64,000 nucleotides of DNA from Tersicoccus phoenicis (GCF_001968835.1 NZ_MRDE01000016.1:1-64000), one strand, 5' to 3'. Positions 9,038 to 18,429 are shown, counted from the first letter of the stretch. The notes: generated from the sequence alone by a model not told the origin. A program made the numbers and translations.

Positions 9038-9928
9038 TTACAGCGAGTGCACGACCGGACGGGCGGGGGCGGGCAGCCCCTCGACCCGCAGCATCAGCGT
9101 CCCGGCCTCGGTCGCCAGAACCGGTTCGAACTGGCGGGACGGGCGCTTCTCCGAGATGTAGGAGATGGTGCAGGTCAGACTGGCGAGTTTGCGCAGCATG
9201 ATCAGCACCGCGGGCAGCACGAGTTCGTCCAGCCGCCGGCCCACCGTGTCGGGTTCGCCGATCTCGTCACCCAGCGCGGTGGAGTCCGCGTCGGCCAGCA
9301 GCGCCGTCGGCGAGCACCAGCGGCCCCATCCGGTCACGCCGTCCAGCGGCGACGGCTCCTGCCCCAGCGGCAGCACGACGGCGAAGTACTGGGTGCACAG
9401 GCGCTTGCGCAGGAACGCCGGGGAGAGCCACCGGCTCAGCGGCCGCAGCAGGCCGGTGTCCAGGTCGAGGGCGCGACGGCGAAGCACGTCCGCGAGGGTG
9501 CGCTCCTCGTCGTGCACCTCGCGTCGTCGGCGGTCCCCGTCCGGGCCACTGGTCACCTCGGCGGTGTGATCGCCGCCGCTGTTGGCCAGCAGCACGCCCG
9601 CTCGTTCGAACACGACCCGGGCGGCACCGCAGACCAGCCGCTGCGCCAGGTGGGGATCCTCGACGTCGAGCATGCGACCCCAGTGCGCCGCCACCGGTCC
9701 GGCCCACGGCAGCGGAACGGTGTCGTCCTCGCGCAGCGGCGCCCCGACGAAGGTCACCGCTCCCAGGCCGGACCGGGCGCCCTGGTACTCGAGGAACACC
9801 TCCACCCCGTCCGGGCCGTCACGCAGTAGCATCACGGCCACGGCCCAACGGGGCTTGGCCGCGGGCAGTGCGTCGTCGGGGTTCCACCCCTCCGCCTCGT
9901 CCCGCCACTGCGCCGGAACCGGGAACAA
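9038..9928 (-). CDS. NUDT19-like Nudix-fold protein with degenerate Nudix box
   Basis: Overall layout matches the actinobacterial NUDT19/RP2-like Nudix group found next to ridA. WAVAVMLLRDGPDGVEVFL is the first strand. A long insertion contains RALDLDTGLLRPLSRWLSPAF, and the end has RRLDELVLPAVLIM. The metal-binding box is damaged. The FPGGG segment is replaced by TFVGAPLRE, and AxRETFEEsGVLL has become AARVVFERAGVLL, losing key Glu residues. Hydrolase activity is therefore doubtful. Start is uncertain: the frame runs into ridA, and the TTG at 9928 just after the ridA stop is the most sensible choice, giving 296 residues, though without a clear ribosome-binding site. Confidence 0.75.
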   Translation of the reverse strand: MFPVPAQWRDEAEGWNPDDALPAAKPRWAVAVMLLRDGPDGVEVFLEYQGARSGLGAVTFVGAPLREDDTVPLPWAGPVAAHWGRMLDVEDPHLAQRLVCGAARVVFERAGVLLANSGGDHTAEVTSGPDGDRRRREVHDEERTLADVLRRRALDLDTGLLRPLSRWLSPAFLRKRLCTQYFAVVLPLGQEPSPLDGVTGWGRWCSPTALLADADSTALGDEIGEPDTVGRRLDELVLPAVLIMLRKLASLTCTISYISEKRPSRQFEPVLATEAGTLMLRVEGLPAPARPVVHSL

Positions 9929-9932
9929 CCGA

Positions 9933-10421
9933 CTAGTCGAACTCGACAACCAGCTCCACCTCGACCGGCGAATCCATCGGCAGCACGGCGACGCCGACGG
10001 CCGAGCGGGCGTGCACGCCCGCGTCTGCGAACACGGCACCGATCAGGTCGGAAGCACCGTTGAGCACCTGCGGCTGACCGGTGAAGGACGGGTCGGAGGC
10101 GACGAACCCGACGACCTTGACGACGCGGACCACCCGGTCCAGGTCACCGATGACGCTCTTGACGGCGGCGAGCGCGTTCAGGGCGCTGGTCGCTGCGAGC
10201 TCCTGGGCGATCTGCGGGTCGACCGTCCCGCCGACCTTGCCGGTGGCGGGTAGTCGGCCGTCCACGAACGGCAGCTGACCCGAGGTGTACGCGTAACGGC
10301 CGGTGACCACGGCAGGCGCGTACGCCCCAACCGGGGCGGCGACCGCCGGGAGGACACGGCCGAGGTCGGCCAGTCTCCCCTCGACGACCCCGGTCGCCGA
10401 GCCGAAGGAGGGATCAGTCAT
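9933..10421 (-). CDS. RidA/YjgF family protein
   Basis: The 162-residue protein has the Rid-family core: GRYAYTSGQLPFVDGRLP, the central QIAQELAATSALNALAAVKSV helix, and the C-terminal segment RSAVGVAVLPMDSPVEVELVVE. RidA itself deaminates reactive enamine intermediates made by PLP enzymes using a conserved Arg. Here the position normally holding that Arg (before S/xVG) reads ARSAVG, so an Arg is present. It belongs to the longer actinobacterial branch seen as Rv3678c beside crp, whose substrate is not known. It is upstream of and probably co-transcribed with the Nudix-like gene. Confidence 0.87.
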   Translation of the reverse strand: MTDPSFGSATGVVEGRLADLGRVLPAVAAPVGAYAPAVVTGRYAYTSGQLPFVDGRLPATGKVGGTVDPQIAQELAATSALNALAAVKSVIGDLDRVVRVVKVVGFVASDPSFTGQPQVLNGASDLIGAVFADAGVHARSAVGVAVLPMDSPVEVELVVEFD

Positions 10422-10479
10422 GGCTGCGCCCGATCGTCACGTCGTCGGGGAGCCTGCGGCCATACAGCATGCCGCCACC

Positions 10480-10686
10480 CTAGTCCCCGATCGGTCGTTT
10501 GAAGTAGGCGACGGGGTTGCCCGGCGGCGGCGGGACCATGTTGCCCTCGGGCGTCGTGCTGGGGGCTCCGGTGGGCGCGCCCGCCAGGACGGTCACCAGT
10601 TCCCAGCCGTCCGAACCCCAGTTGTCGAGGATCTGCTTCGTCGCGTGCACCATCAAAGGCACCGTGGCGTACTCCCAGGTGATCAT
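10480..10686 (-). CDS. DUF4177 small protein
   Basis: The 68-residue protein begins MITWEYATVPLMVHATKQIL and contains NWGSDGWELVTV, the hallmark of DUF4177. A proline-rich loop and a final AYFKRP follow. The same small gene lies between the ridA homologue and the PBP in mycobacteria (Rv3678A). It is divergent from the PBP gene with a 36-nt gap. Function is unknown. Confidence 0.85.
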   Translation of the reverse strand: MITWEYATVPLMVHATKQILDNWGSDGWELVTVLAGAPTGAPSTTPEGNMVPPPPGNPVAYFKRPIGD

Positions 10687-10722
10687 GAGGTCAGCGTAAC
10701 CCGCCCTTGTAGACTGGCGCTC

Positions 10723-12894
10723 ATGGCATCAGGCAAGTCCCGCGGGGCCCGCACCATCGGCACGCTGGGCCGGTTCCTTCTCTTCCTGGGGGTCAGTGCG
10801 CTGTGCGGCGTCCTCACCGCCGGGTTGGTGGTACCCGCCGCCGCGGTCTCCGCGATGGGCGCCACCGCGTCGATGGACTTCTTCGACGAGTTGCCCACCG
10901 AACTGCAGGTCGGACCGCTGTCCGTCCCGTCCCGGGTGCTCGCCGCCGACGGCACCGAGCTGGCGTCCTTCTACGTGGAGAACCGCACCCCGGTGAAGCT
11001 GGACGAGGTATCCCCCTTCATGCCCGAGGCGCTGCTCGCGATCGAGGACACCCGGTTCTACGAGCACGGCGGCGTCGACGTGCAGGGCACCATGCGCGCC
11101 CTGTTGAACAACATCAGCGGCGGAAGCACCCAGGGCGCATCCAGCATCACGCAGCAGTACGTCAACAACGTGCTCAACGAGGCACGCATCAGCGCGGGTA
11201 AGGACGCGAGCGTCACGCTCAACGGGGCCAAGACCATCGGGGACAAGCTGCGCGAGGCCAAGCTCGCCATCGCGGTGGAGAAGAAGTTCAGCAAGGACCA
11301 GATCCTGGAGAACTACCTCAACATCGTCTACTTCAACCCCAACGCCTACGGGGTGGAAGCCGCGTCGCAGTACTTCTGGGGGGTCTCTGCCAAGGATCTG
11401 AACCTGCAGCAGTCCGCCATGCTCGCCGGCCTGGTCAATGGGCCCAGCCTGTACAACCCTGTCACGCAGCCCGATGCGGCAGTCAAGCGCCGAAATCTGG
11501 TGCTCGACGTCATGCTGGCGCAGAAGAAGATCACACAGCAGCAGTACGACGCGGCGGTCAAGGCGCCCCTGGCTTTGAAGCTGAACCCGCCACAGCAGGG
11601 CTGTGCAGCGGCGAGCCGGGCCGCATACTTCTGCTCCTACGTCGAGCAGCAGGTCTACAACAACCCGGTGTTCGGGCAGACCCGGGAAGACCGGCAGGCC
11701 CTGCTCGCCCGGGGCGGCCTGACGATCAAGACGACGCTGGACCCGCGTCTGCAGGACGCCGCGCAGCAGCAGGTCGACCGGGTCGCCCCGCCACGGGCCA
11801 ACCCCTCGAAGATCGGATCGTCCCTGGTCACCGTGCAGCCCGGCACCGGCAAGATCCTCGCCATGGCACAGAACTCTCGGCTGACCGGCAAGGACAACTG
11901 GGTCAACGCCATCAACTTCAACGTGGACAAGAAGGACGGCGGCGGCAACGGGTGGCAGCCGGGTTCGACGTACAAACCGGTCACCCTGGCCACCTGGCTG
12001 GACGAAGGCCACCGCACGCAGGAGATCGTGGACGGGTCCAAAAGGCGTTACCCCGCCGACTTCCCGTGGAAAGCCCCGTGTCAGACCCCGGACCGCCAGG
12101 TGAGCGGTGCGTACGACTCCACCCTGCCGAACTCGAACGACCTGAAGAACGCGGAGGAGGGCTGGTACCGGAAGATGCCGGCCGCCGAGGCGATCTACAA
12201 CTCCATCAACACGGCGACCTACGCCATGGCCGCGCAGGTCAACCTGTGCAACATGGGGCAGATCGCCCAGAACCTCGGCATGCACAACGCTGCGACCGGC
12301 GCACCCATCGACTCGCTGCAGATCTCCAGCTTCATCGGCGGGACCGAGGGCGTCTCCCCGCTGACGATGGCCAGCGCGTTCGCGACGTTCTCCACGGACG
12401 GCAAGTACTGCGCGCCGGTCGGTATCACGTCGGTCACGGACCGGAAGAACAAGACCTACGAGGTGCCGCAGGCGAACTGCCGGCAGACCATCAAGACCGA
12501 GGTGGCCCAGGGGGTGAACAGCGTCCTGCAGGAGGTACTGGTCCGCGGTTCCGGGTACCAGCGCGGTATCGGGGTTCCCGCCGCGGCCAAGACGGGCACC
12601 ACCGACAACTCCGAGTACACGTGGATGGTGGGCTACACCAAGGGCCTGGCGACCGCCTCGTGGCTGGGGTACCCGGACGGGTACCGTTCCCCCAACGCCC
12701 GCGACGGCAACCCGGGCGCCCAGTTCTACGGCGACGGCACGACGATGCCCTACGTGGACGGGGCGACCGTGGCCGGCGGCGCCTGGCAGGGCTATATGAA
12801 GGAGGTGGCGCCGCTGTACAACACCGACGACTTCCCGAAACCGCCGCAAAGTGTCGTCGAGCCCAAGAACCCCCACTCCGGCAATCAAGGATGA
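10723..12894 (+). CDS. ponA: Class A penicillin-binding protein (PonA2-like)
   Basis: Bifunctional peptidoglycan glycosyltransferase/transpeptidase of 723 residues. A membrane anchor lies at about 15-45. The GT51 domain holds EDTRFYEHGGVD (residues 108-119) with its catalytic Glu and the QGASSITQQYVNN motif. The transpeptidase domain has S-T-Y-K (Ser415 the acyl acceptor), S-I-N near 494 and K-T-G at 623. No PASTA domain is visible at the C-terminus, unlike some mycobacterial PonA2 proteins. The ATG at 10723 starts directly at the anchor. The long upstream extension to 10303 is antisense to ridA and was dropped. Confidence 0.95.
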   Translation: MASGKSRGARTIGTLGRFLLFLGVSALCGVLTAGLVVPAAAVSAMGATASMDFFDELPTELQVGPLSVPSRVLAADGTELASFYVENRTPVKLDEVSPFMPEALLAIEDTRFYEHGGVDVQGTMRALLNNISGGSTQGASSITQQYVNNVLNEARISAGKDASVTLNGAKTIGDKLREAKLAIAVEKKFSKDQILENYLNIVYFNPNAYGVEAASQYFWGVSAKDLNLQQSAMLAGLVNGPSLYNPVTQPDAAVKRRNLVLDVMLAQKKITQQQYDAAVKAPLALKLNPPQQGCAAASRAAYFCSYVEQQVYNNPVFGQTREDRQALLARGGLTIKTTLDPRLQDAAQQQVDRVAPPRANPSKIGSSLVTVQPGTGKILAMAQNSRLTGKDNWVNAINFNVDKKDGGGNGWQPGSTYKPVTLATWLDEGHRTQEIVDGSKRRYPADFPWKAPCQTPDRQVSGAYDSTLPNSNDLKNAEEGWYRKMPAAEAIYNSINTATYAMAAQVNLCNMGQIAQNLGMHNAATGAPIDSLQISSFIGGTEGVSPLTMASAFATFSTDGKYCAPVGITSVTDRKNKTYEVPQANCRQTIKTEVAQGVNSVLQEVLVRGSGYQRGIGVPAAAKTGTTDNSEYTWMVGYTKGLATASWLGYPDGYRSPNARDGNPGAQFYGDGTTMPYVDGATVAGGAWQGYMKEVAPLYNTDDFPKPPQSVVEPKNPHSGNQG

Positions 12895-12963
12895 GGTGTG
12901 AGCGGTGCGCCCGGGCAGGCCACCGTTCTCACCGTCCGTAGCACCTCCGACCACAGGATGGCC

Positions 12964-13914
12964 ATGACACCCACTCGCACCCACTCGCACGCTCCCCTGC
13001 TGGCCGGCGCCGCACTCGCCGCCGGCACCGCCGTCGCCGGCGGTCTCGGTCTGCTCGGCTGGGGCACGGTGGTCGAACGCCACCGGTTCACACTGCGGGA
13101 GGCGACCTTGCCGATCCTGCCGTCGGACGCACCGACCACGCGGGTGCTGCACCTCTCCGACATCCACATGGTGCCGGGCCAGCGGCTCAAGACCTCATGG
13201 CTGCGGTCGCTGGCGGACCTGGAGCCGGACTTCGTCGTCAACACCGGTGACAACCTCGGCCACCGGGACGCCCTGGCACCGCTGCTGGACGCACTGGAAC
13301 CGTTGCTGCGGTTCCCGGGCGTGTTCGTGCCCGGGTCGAACGATTACTTCGCACCCGTGTTCAAGAACCCGTTCACCTACTTCACCGGCTCCCGGGGCCG
13401 GTCCTCGAAGCCGCCCGAGGCGCTGCCCACCGGGGCCCTGCACACCGCATTCGGCAACGCCGGTTGGATCTCCTTGGCCAACCGGCACCAGTCGGTGGCG
13501 ATCAAGGGCACCCGGCTGGACTTCTCCGGCGTCGACGATCCCCACCTGGGTCGTGACCGGTACACCGGTTTCCCACTGGGCGCCGTCAACCAGGACCAGT
13601 CGGGCCACGTCCGGATCGGCGTCGCCCATGCGCCGTACCGGCGGGTGCTCGACGCGTTCACCCGGGACGAGGCGCGGCTCATCCTCGCCGGGCACACGCA
13701 CGGCGGTCAGGTGTGCGTGCCCGGGGTGGGCGCCCTGGTCACCAACTCGGATCTGCCGACGTCGATGGCGAGCGGTGTGCACCGCTGGAAGGTCGCCGGC
13801 CGGGAATCCTGGTTGGAGGTCTCCGCGGGCTTGGGCACGTCCTTCTACGCACCGGTCCGCTTCGCGTGCCCGCCCGAGGCCGTCCTGCTCACGCTCACCC
13901 CGACCGACCGCTGA
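12964..13914 (+). CDS. Calcineurin-like metallophosphoesterase, membrane-anchored
   Basis: The 316-residue protein has an N-terminal hydrophobic helix (LLAGAALAAGTAVAGGLGLL). It then carries the metallophosphoesterase motifs LHLSDIHM, NTGDNLGH, GSNDYF and LAGHTHGGQ, which bind a two-metal centre. It matches the gene that follows ponA2 in mycobacteria (Rv3683). The substrate is not known. The ATG at 12964 is preceded by AGGA with a five-base gap. GTG at 12898 and ATG at 12958 are possible but less supported. It lies shortly after the PBP gene and is probably in the same operon. Confidence 0.9.
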   Translation: MTPTRTHSHAPLLAGAALAAGTAVAGGLGLLGWGTVVERHRFTLREATLPILPSDAPTTRVLHLSDIHMVPGQRLKTSWLRSLADLEPDFVVNTGDNLGHRDALAPLLDALEPLLRFPGVFVPGSNDYFAPVFKNPFTYFTGSRGRSSKPPEALPTGALHTAFGNAGWISLANRHQSVAIKGTRLDFSGVDDPHLGRDRYTGFPLGAVNQDQSGHVRIGVAHAPYRRVLDAFTRDEARLILAGHTHGGQVCVPGVGALVTNSDLPTSMASGVHRWKVAGRESWLEVSAGLGTSFYAPVRFACPPEAVLLTLTPTDR

Positions 13915-14287
13915 GCCCGGGTCCAGCGCGGCTCCCGTCCCCTGCCGGCGGGAACGAGTAGTGCTACTCGTCGACGCGGGCCGGCGACCGGGATAGATTC
14001 GACGTGGATCAGCGTTGATCCCCTTGACGGCACGATCCGCAGCGAACACACCGTTCACCCTGGCAGGCTGCGGAGACCTGCCGCCGGCGCCCGGGGCCGT
14101 GATCGGTGCTTACCCCAGATTCGCACCGCGCACGGCGACCCGCGCCGCGTGGGCCCGGCACCTCGCGTGCCGGGCCCACGTCCGTCCCCGGCTGCCACGT
14201 CACCGCCTGACGTCGCCGGTTTCTGGATCGGGGCCCGCGTCGGCTATCCTTGACAAGTTGCTCTGGCCGCTCTTCGCGGCCTTGCGA
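13915..14287. other. Gene-free stretch with a long palindrome and a small hairpin
   Basis: I see no convincing gene. It contains a perfect 8-bp-arm palindrome at 13954-13971 (ACGAGTAG-TG-CTACTCGT). A short hairpin at 14006-14021 (GGATCA-GCGT-TGATCC) follows. A TATCCT/TTGACA promoter-like cluster lies at 14245-14255 ahead of the tRNA. Confidence 0.5.
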
Positions 14288-14364
14288 CGGGGTGTGGCGC
14301 AGCTTGGTAGCGCGCGTCGTTCGGGACGACGAGGCCGCAGGTTCAAATCCTGTCACCCCGACCA
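14288..14364 (+). tRNA. tRNA-Pro (anticodon CGG), CCA encoded
   Basis: A full cloverleaf can be drawn by hand. The acceptor stem CGGGGTG pairs with CACCCCG. The D arm is GCGC...GCGC. The anticodon stem CGTCG/CGACG holds the loop TTCGGGA, giving anticodon CGG. The T arm is GCAGG-TTCAAAT-CCTGT. The discriminator A is followed by an encoded CCA at 14362-14364. Confidence 0.95.
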
Positions 14365-14382
14365 GCGTCGATGGCGCAGCAG

Positions 14383-15249
14383 TCACCCGGCGAGAATTCG
14401 CTCCGCGTTCTGCGCGCCCACCTTCCGGGCATCCAGCACCGTGGTGATCTCGGCCTCGTGCTGACGCAGGAACGTGGCGAGGTACCGGTTCAGCTGGCTC
14501 GTGCGAACCTGCTCGTATCGAACGGACTCACGGCACTTCGCATCGGCCAGCGCGATCGCCATGCTGCGATCCGGCTGCTGGCGGGCGTTCATGGTCGCGA
14601 GGTCGGGCGTCGGGAAGTTCTCGCCCGCCTGCTTCATGCACGCCGACCACTTGCCGGTGACGTCGGACATCTCCTGACTCGCCAGAGCCGCGTTGACAGC
14701 GGGAAGCATGGCATTGTCGACGACGCCCGTGGCCTGCATGCCGGACTGGACCGACCCATAGACCTCGGCCAAGCTCTTGCCGAGGCACCCATCCGGGTTG
14801 ACCTGGGACTTGATCCCGAACAGATCGGCGGAGACGGGCGCCTCGGTCTGACCGGTACCGAGGAAAGCCTGTCCCCCGCCCTGCGCCTGCTCTCCCGTGG
14901 ACCTGTCCTCGTTGTAGCCCCGCTGGCGGGCTTGCTCGATGGTGAGCGGCCGCAGAGCCAACAGGTCGTACACCGTAGCCTTCTCCGGCGTCTGCCTGGT
15001 CCAGGAGCCGCCCGCTGCCGCCATACAGGTCTCGAGCACCACCTGGCGCGCCTGTTCCGCCGCCTCGTTGGGTGAGAGCAGCGCGTTGGCCTGCGCCACG
15101 GTCTGCGGATCGGCATTCTGGGCGGGGCTGATCTGCGCCGACGCCGCACCGGGGTTGGTCCCACCGCTGCCGCCGCCGTTGCCGCAACCCGCAAGGGCGA
15201 GGGCGACGGCGATGGCGGTCGCTCCTGTGGTCATCACGTGCCTGCGCAT
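14383..15249 (-). CDS. Putative lipoprotein, function unknown
   Basis: The 288-residue protein begins with a lipoprotein signal peptide ending in the lipobox LALAGC, so it is expected to be anchored to the outer face of the membrane by its first mature Cys. The mature part is glycine-rich at first and then helical. It carries scattered cysteines (ETCMAA, DGCLG, SACMKQ, AKCRES) that could form disulfides. No family is recognised. The ATG at 15249 has GAGGAG six bases upstream and is preferred over the ATG at 15282, which would overlap the ABC gene by 8 nt. It is the last gene of a three-gene unit with the ABC transporter and adaptor and may be a substrate-binding or accessory component. Confidence 0.75.
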   Translation of the reverse strand: MRRHVMTTGATAIAVALALAGCGNGGGSGGTNPGAASAQISPAQNADPQTVAQANALLSPNEAAEQARQVVLETCMAAAGGSWTRQTPEKATVYDLLALRPLTIEQARQRGYNEDRSTGEQAQGGGQAFLGTGQTEAPVSADLFGIKSQVNPDGCLGKSLAEVYGSVQSGMQATGVVDNAMLPAVNAALASQEMSDVTGKWSACMKQAGENFPTPDLATMNARQQPDRSMAIALADAKCRESVRYEQVRTSQLNRYLATFLRQHEAEITTVLDARKVGAQNAERILAG

Positions 15250-15274
15250 GAGGCTCCTCACATCGATCGATTCT

Positions 15275-17245
15275 TCACGCATGGGACAGGGCCGCCACCG
15301 GGTCGATCCCGGCCGCCTTCCGGGCGGGGTAGACCCCCGCCACGAGTCCGAGCACGACGCCGGCGACCAGACCGAGTCCGATGGTCGTCCCGGAGATGAC
15401 CGGCGTCCAGTGGTTCACCAGGCTGACCACCGCCAGCACGTTGACGGCAACCGCCGTCCCGCCCAGCGACCCGATCATGGCGGTCACCACGGATTCGAGT
15501 CCGAACTGCAGCGTCATGGCGCGCGGAGGTGCGCCGAGCGCCAGCCGGAGTCCGATTTCTCGTCGCCGTTCCATCACGGCGACGAGAAAGGTGTTCATGA
15601 TGCCGACCCCGCCGATGACGAGGGTCACCAGTGACATACCGAGCAGCAGGATCCGCTGCTGCTCGTCGACGGCCTGCGTGAGCGTTCGTGGCTCGGGCGG
15701 CGCCGCAGCCAGCACACGATCGGGATGTTCGGGCAGGAAGGCCGGCGGGATCTCCCCGGCCACCTGCTGAGCCGCACCCAGCGACGTCTTCACGAGCACG
15801 GACAGAACACCGCTCGAACCCATCGCCCGCTCGGAGAGCGGAACGTACAACGCCGACGTCGCTCCACCCGCCGAGAGATCTTCCTCCACCACTCCGATCA
15901 CGGTGTAGCGCTGTCCATCCACGTACAGTTGAAGTCCCGGTACCCACGGCCGCCCCAGTGCCTGCAGCGTGGCTCGACCGACGACCAACACGGGGTCACC
16001 GCGCCGGGCGTGCCCGGCGTCGAACATGCGACCCTGCGAGACCGTCGCCCCGAGCGCGCTCATGCCCTGGTCGGAGAGCGCCCGCACGGGAGCCTGCACT
16101 CGGCCCGGAAACTGGTCGCGCGGCTCCGGGGCAGTGGTGACGGTGACCGCACCACCGCCGACCTCCTGAATGACCCCGGCGGCCTCCACCCCGTTGAGGC
16201 CGTTGATGCGCCGGAGGGCAGCTGACTGGTCCCATGCCATACCGGTCGACAATGGTGCCCGCTCCAGGTCGGTTCGCGTGACGGTCACGCGTTGTGCGAG
16301 ATAACCGTTGAACTTGTCCGACAGTTGAGCCGACACCGTCGCGGTGAATCCGACGGAGAGCACCAGAGCGGCCACGCCCAGACCCACGCCGATCATGGTG
16401 AAGAGATTGCGGCGCATCCGCGCCCAGACCGCCGCCATGGCTTCCCGGCTCGACACCGCGGCCCAGTGGCCCGGCCGCCCGGACCTCGACCTGCCGACGG
16501 ACCGGTGGGTCACCTCCGTCGGCGTGGTGGCATCGGGGACCGCCGCCGGTGCCGTCACCTGGTGCAACTCGCCGTCATCGATGCGGAGGACCTCGTCGCA
16601 TCGAGCAGCGACCGCTTGGTCGTGCGTGACGACGACGGTTGCCCGGTCATCCGTGGTGACCGACCGCAGCAGATCCATGACTTCGGCGGTTCGCCGGCTG
16701 TCGAGCGAACCGGTCGGCTCATCACAGAGCAGCACCCGGGGTTCGGTGACGATGGCTCGTGCGATCGCGACTCGCTGCTTCTCGCCGCCGGACAACGTCC
16801 CGGGGTGAGCGGTTGCGCGGTGCGCAATCTCCAACCGTTCCAGCACCTCGCCCACGCGCCGCGCCCGTTCTGCGCGCGGCAGTCCCAGGTGAAGAAGAGG
16901 GAGTTCGATGTTCTGCGCAACCGTCTTGTGCTCGATCAGATGGAACGACTGGAACACCAGCGCCGTGTTCACCAATCGCGAATGGGCACGGTCGTTGGCG
17001 GAACCCATGGCGACGGGCTCGCCCTCGATGAGCAGAGTCCCCCCGTCGGCGGGCAGGAGCAGACCCAGAAGATTCAACAAGGTGCTCTTGCCCGATCCCG
17101 AAGGGCCCAGTAGCGCGACCATGGATCCGTTGGCGATGCGAAAATGGGCGTCCTTGACCACGGTTTCGGCGTGGTCGCCCGAGCCGAAGCTCTTCCTCAA
17201 GCCGACCGCTTCGACGAGCGGCGCCCGCCCGGTGGTCTCGGGCAT
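15275..17245 (-). CDS. MacB-like ABC transporter, ATPase fused to FtsX-type permease
   Basis: One 656-residue chain holds both halves. The N-terminal ATPase has Walker A GPSGSGKST, the signature LSGGEKQRV and Walker B VLLCDEPTGSLD. The C-terminal FtsX-type permease has one helix near 275-300, a large extracytoplasmic domain, and three helices in the last 130 residues. It ends with the RRREIGLRLALGAP coupling helix and the YPARKAAGIDPVAAL motif. In MacB-type systems this arrangement powers efflux or mechanotransmission rather than import. Its start overlaps the adaptor stop by one base (TGATG), so the two are coupled. Substrate cannot be told. Confidence 0.9.
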   Translation of the reverse strand: MPETTGRAPLVEAVGLRKSFGSGDHAETVVKDAHFRIANGSMVALLGPSGSGKSTLLNLLGLLLPADGGTLLIEGEPVAMGSANDRAHSRLVNTALVFQSFHLIEHKTVAQNIELPLLHLGLPRAERARRVGEVLERLEIAHRATAHPGTLSGGEKQRVAIARAIVTEPRVLLCDEPTGSLDSRRTAEVMDLLRSVTTDDRATVVVTHDQAVAARCDEVLRIDDGELHQVTAPAAVPDATTPTEVTHRSVGRSRSGRPGHWAAVSSREAMAAVWARMRRNLFTMIGVGLGVAALVLSVGFTATVSAQLSDKFNGYLAQRVTVTRTDLERAPLSTGMAWDQSAALRRINGLNGVEAAGVIQEVGGGAVTVTTAPEPRDQFPGRVQAPVRALSDQGMSALGATVSQGRMFDAGHARRGDPVLVVGRATLQALGRPWVPGLQLYVDGQRYTVIGVVEEDLSAGGATSALYVPLSERAMGSSGVLSVLVKTSLGAAQQVAGEIPPAFLPEHPDRVLAAAPPEPRTLTQAVDEQQRILLLGMSLVTLVIGGVGIMNTFLVAVMERRREIGLRLALGAPPRAMTLQFGLESVVTAMIGSLGGTAVAVNVLAVVSLVNHWTPVISGTTIGLGLVAGVVLGLVAGVYPARKAAGIDPVAALSHA

Positions 17246-18429
17246 CAGGCACCCGGCTCCGAGACGAGCACCTGGTCACCGCGACGCAATCCTGAAGGTT
17301 CCACGGCTTTGACCGCGTTCCGACCGTCGGCGGAGTAGACGATCTCGACAGGGACGTCACGACGGGCATCCCCCTCGAGCACCGTCACGACGGTGCGGGA
17401 ATCCTTCGACCACAATGCTGCGCTCGGCACGACGAGCTGGTCGGGCGCGGAGGAACCCAGCACCAGCGTTCCCGTGCCCCGTTGTCCCACCTTGCCGACG
17501 CTGGTCGCGGCCAGTTGCAGGCGGCCGCTGCCAGCCGTCGCCGCGTCCGCCGGCGAGCCGGCCTGACCGCCGGCTGACGGGTTGGTCCCGTTGGCGGCAC
17601 CACCCGCTCCCGGTCCCGGTTGGCCACCGGTCGACGAGGATCCCAGGGGCGTCGTCTGTTCCTGGGCCGCCGCAACCACCGTGACCGGCCATTCACCGGA
17701 GCCGCTCAGACTGGTCGTCGCTTTCTGACCGCTCTTTGCCTCGGTCGGGAGCTTGCCGTTGACTCCGCTGCACTCCACCACGGCCCCGCCCATCGCCACC
17801 GTGGCGAACGGACCCGTGAGAGAGCCGGGAGTCCTGGGGGCACCGGCAACGGTGGCTCCCTTCGGCACCACGAGGAAGTCGGTCGCAGATACCACCGGCT
17901 TACCCTTTGCCGGTGGCTCGTATCCGGCACGCCGGTAGAGTTCGGCCACTGAGTCGACCGCGTCCTGATGGAGCACGGCGGCCACGTCCGGTGCGGGTGG
18001 TGCCATCAGTTCAAGGCGAACGAGAGCGGCATTGACCATGACAGCATCGGGACCCTTGTCGCCCTTGGCGAGGGACCGGTACAAGGGGAAGTCGCCGATC
18101 AGAGCGAACAGCGGACGTCCGTTGATCTCGGCCAGAAGGGAGCCGTCGGTCAGTTCCTCACCGTCCTTCACCGTCGTGCGGGTCAGGACGAGGGGTGGCG
18201 CACCCGAAGCCTTCAGCGCCGTCGTCGATCGGTACACCGTTTCGCAGGTCAACGGGACGGTGTCCTTGATCGACCCCGATTCAACCGTGACCGTGACATC
18301 GGACCGGGCAGGTGGGCTGGCTTCCGCCGCTTTCTGCTCGGTCGATGTGAACAGTGAGGCTGCGGCAACAGTGCCGACGGTGACGAAGAGAACGGCAATG
18401 ACCACGATGAACCGGTAGGTGAATTTCAC
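17245..18429 (-). CDS. Efflux adaptor protein with peptidoglycan-binding-like segment
   Basis: The 394-residue protein has an N-terminal membrane anchor (YRFIVVIAVLFVTVGTVAA). Next comes a beta-rich HlyD-like start (VTVTVESGSIKDTVPLTCE). A segment (PLYRSLAKGDKGPDAV ... LYRRAGYEPP) resembles the peptidoglycan-binding inserts of actinobacterial adaptors. A glycine/serine-rich linker and a C-terminal barrel (LVVPSAALWSKDSRTVVTVLEG ... GLRRGDQVLVSEPG) follow. The GTG at 18429 follows AGGTCT and starts just before the anchor; an upstream GTG at 18480 is less likely. It is paired with the MacB-like gene, which fits an adaptor linking the pump to the wall. Confidence 0.82.
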   Translation of the reverse strand: MKFTYRFIVVIAVLFVTVGTVAAASLFTSTEQKAAEASPPARSDVTVTVESGSIKDTVPLTCETVYRSTTALKASGAPPLVLTRTTVKDGEELTDGSLLAEINGRPLFALIGDFPLYRSLAKGDKGPDAVMVNAALVRLELMAPPAPDVAAVLHQDAVDSVAELYRRAGYEPPAKGKPVVSATDFLVVPKGATVAGAPRTPGSLTGPFATVAMGGAVVECSGVNGKLPTEAKSGQKATTSLSGSGEWPVTVVAAAQEQTTPLGSSSTGGQPGPGAGGAANGTNPSAGGQAGSPADAATAGSGRLQLAATSVGKVGQRGTGTLVLGSSAPDQLVVPSAALWSKDSRTVVTVLEGDARRDVPVEIVYSADGRNAVKAVEPSGLRRGDQVLVSEPGA

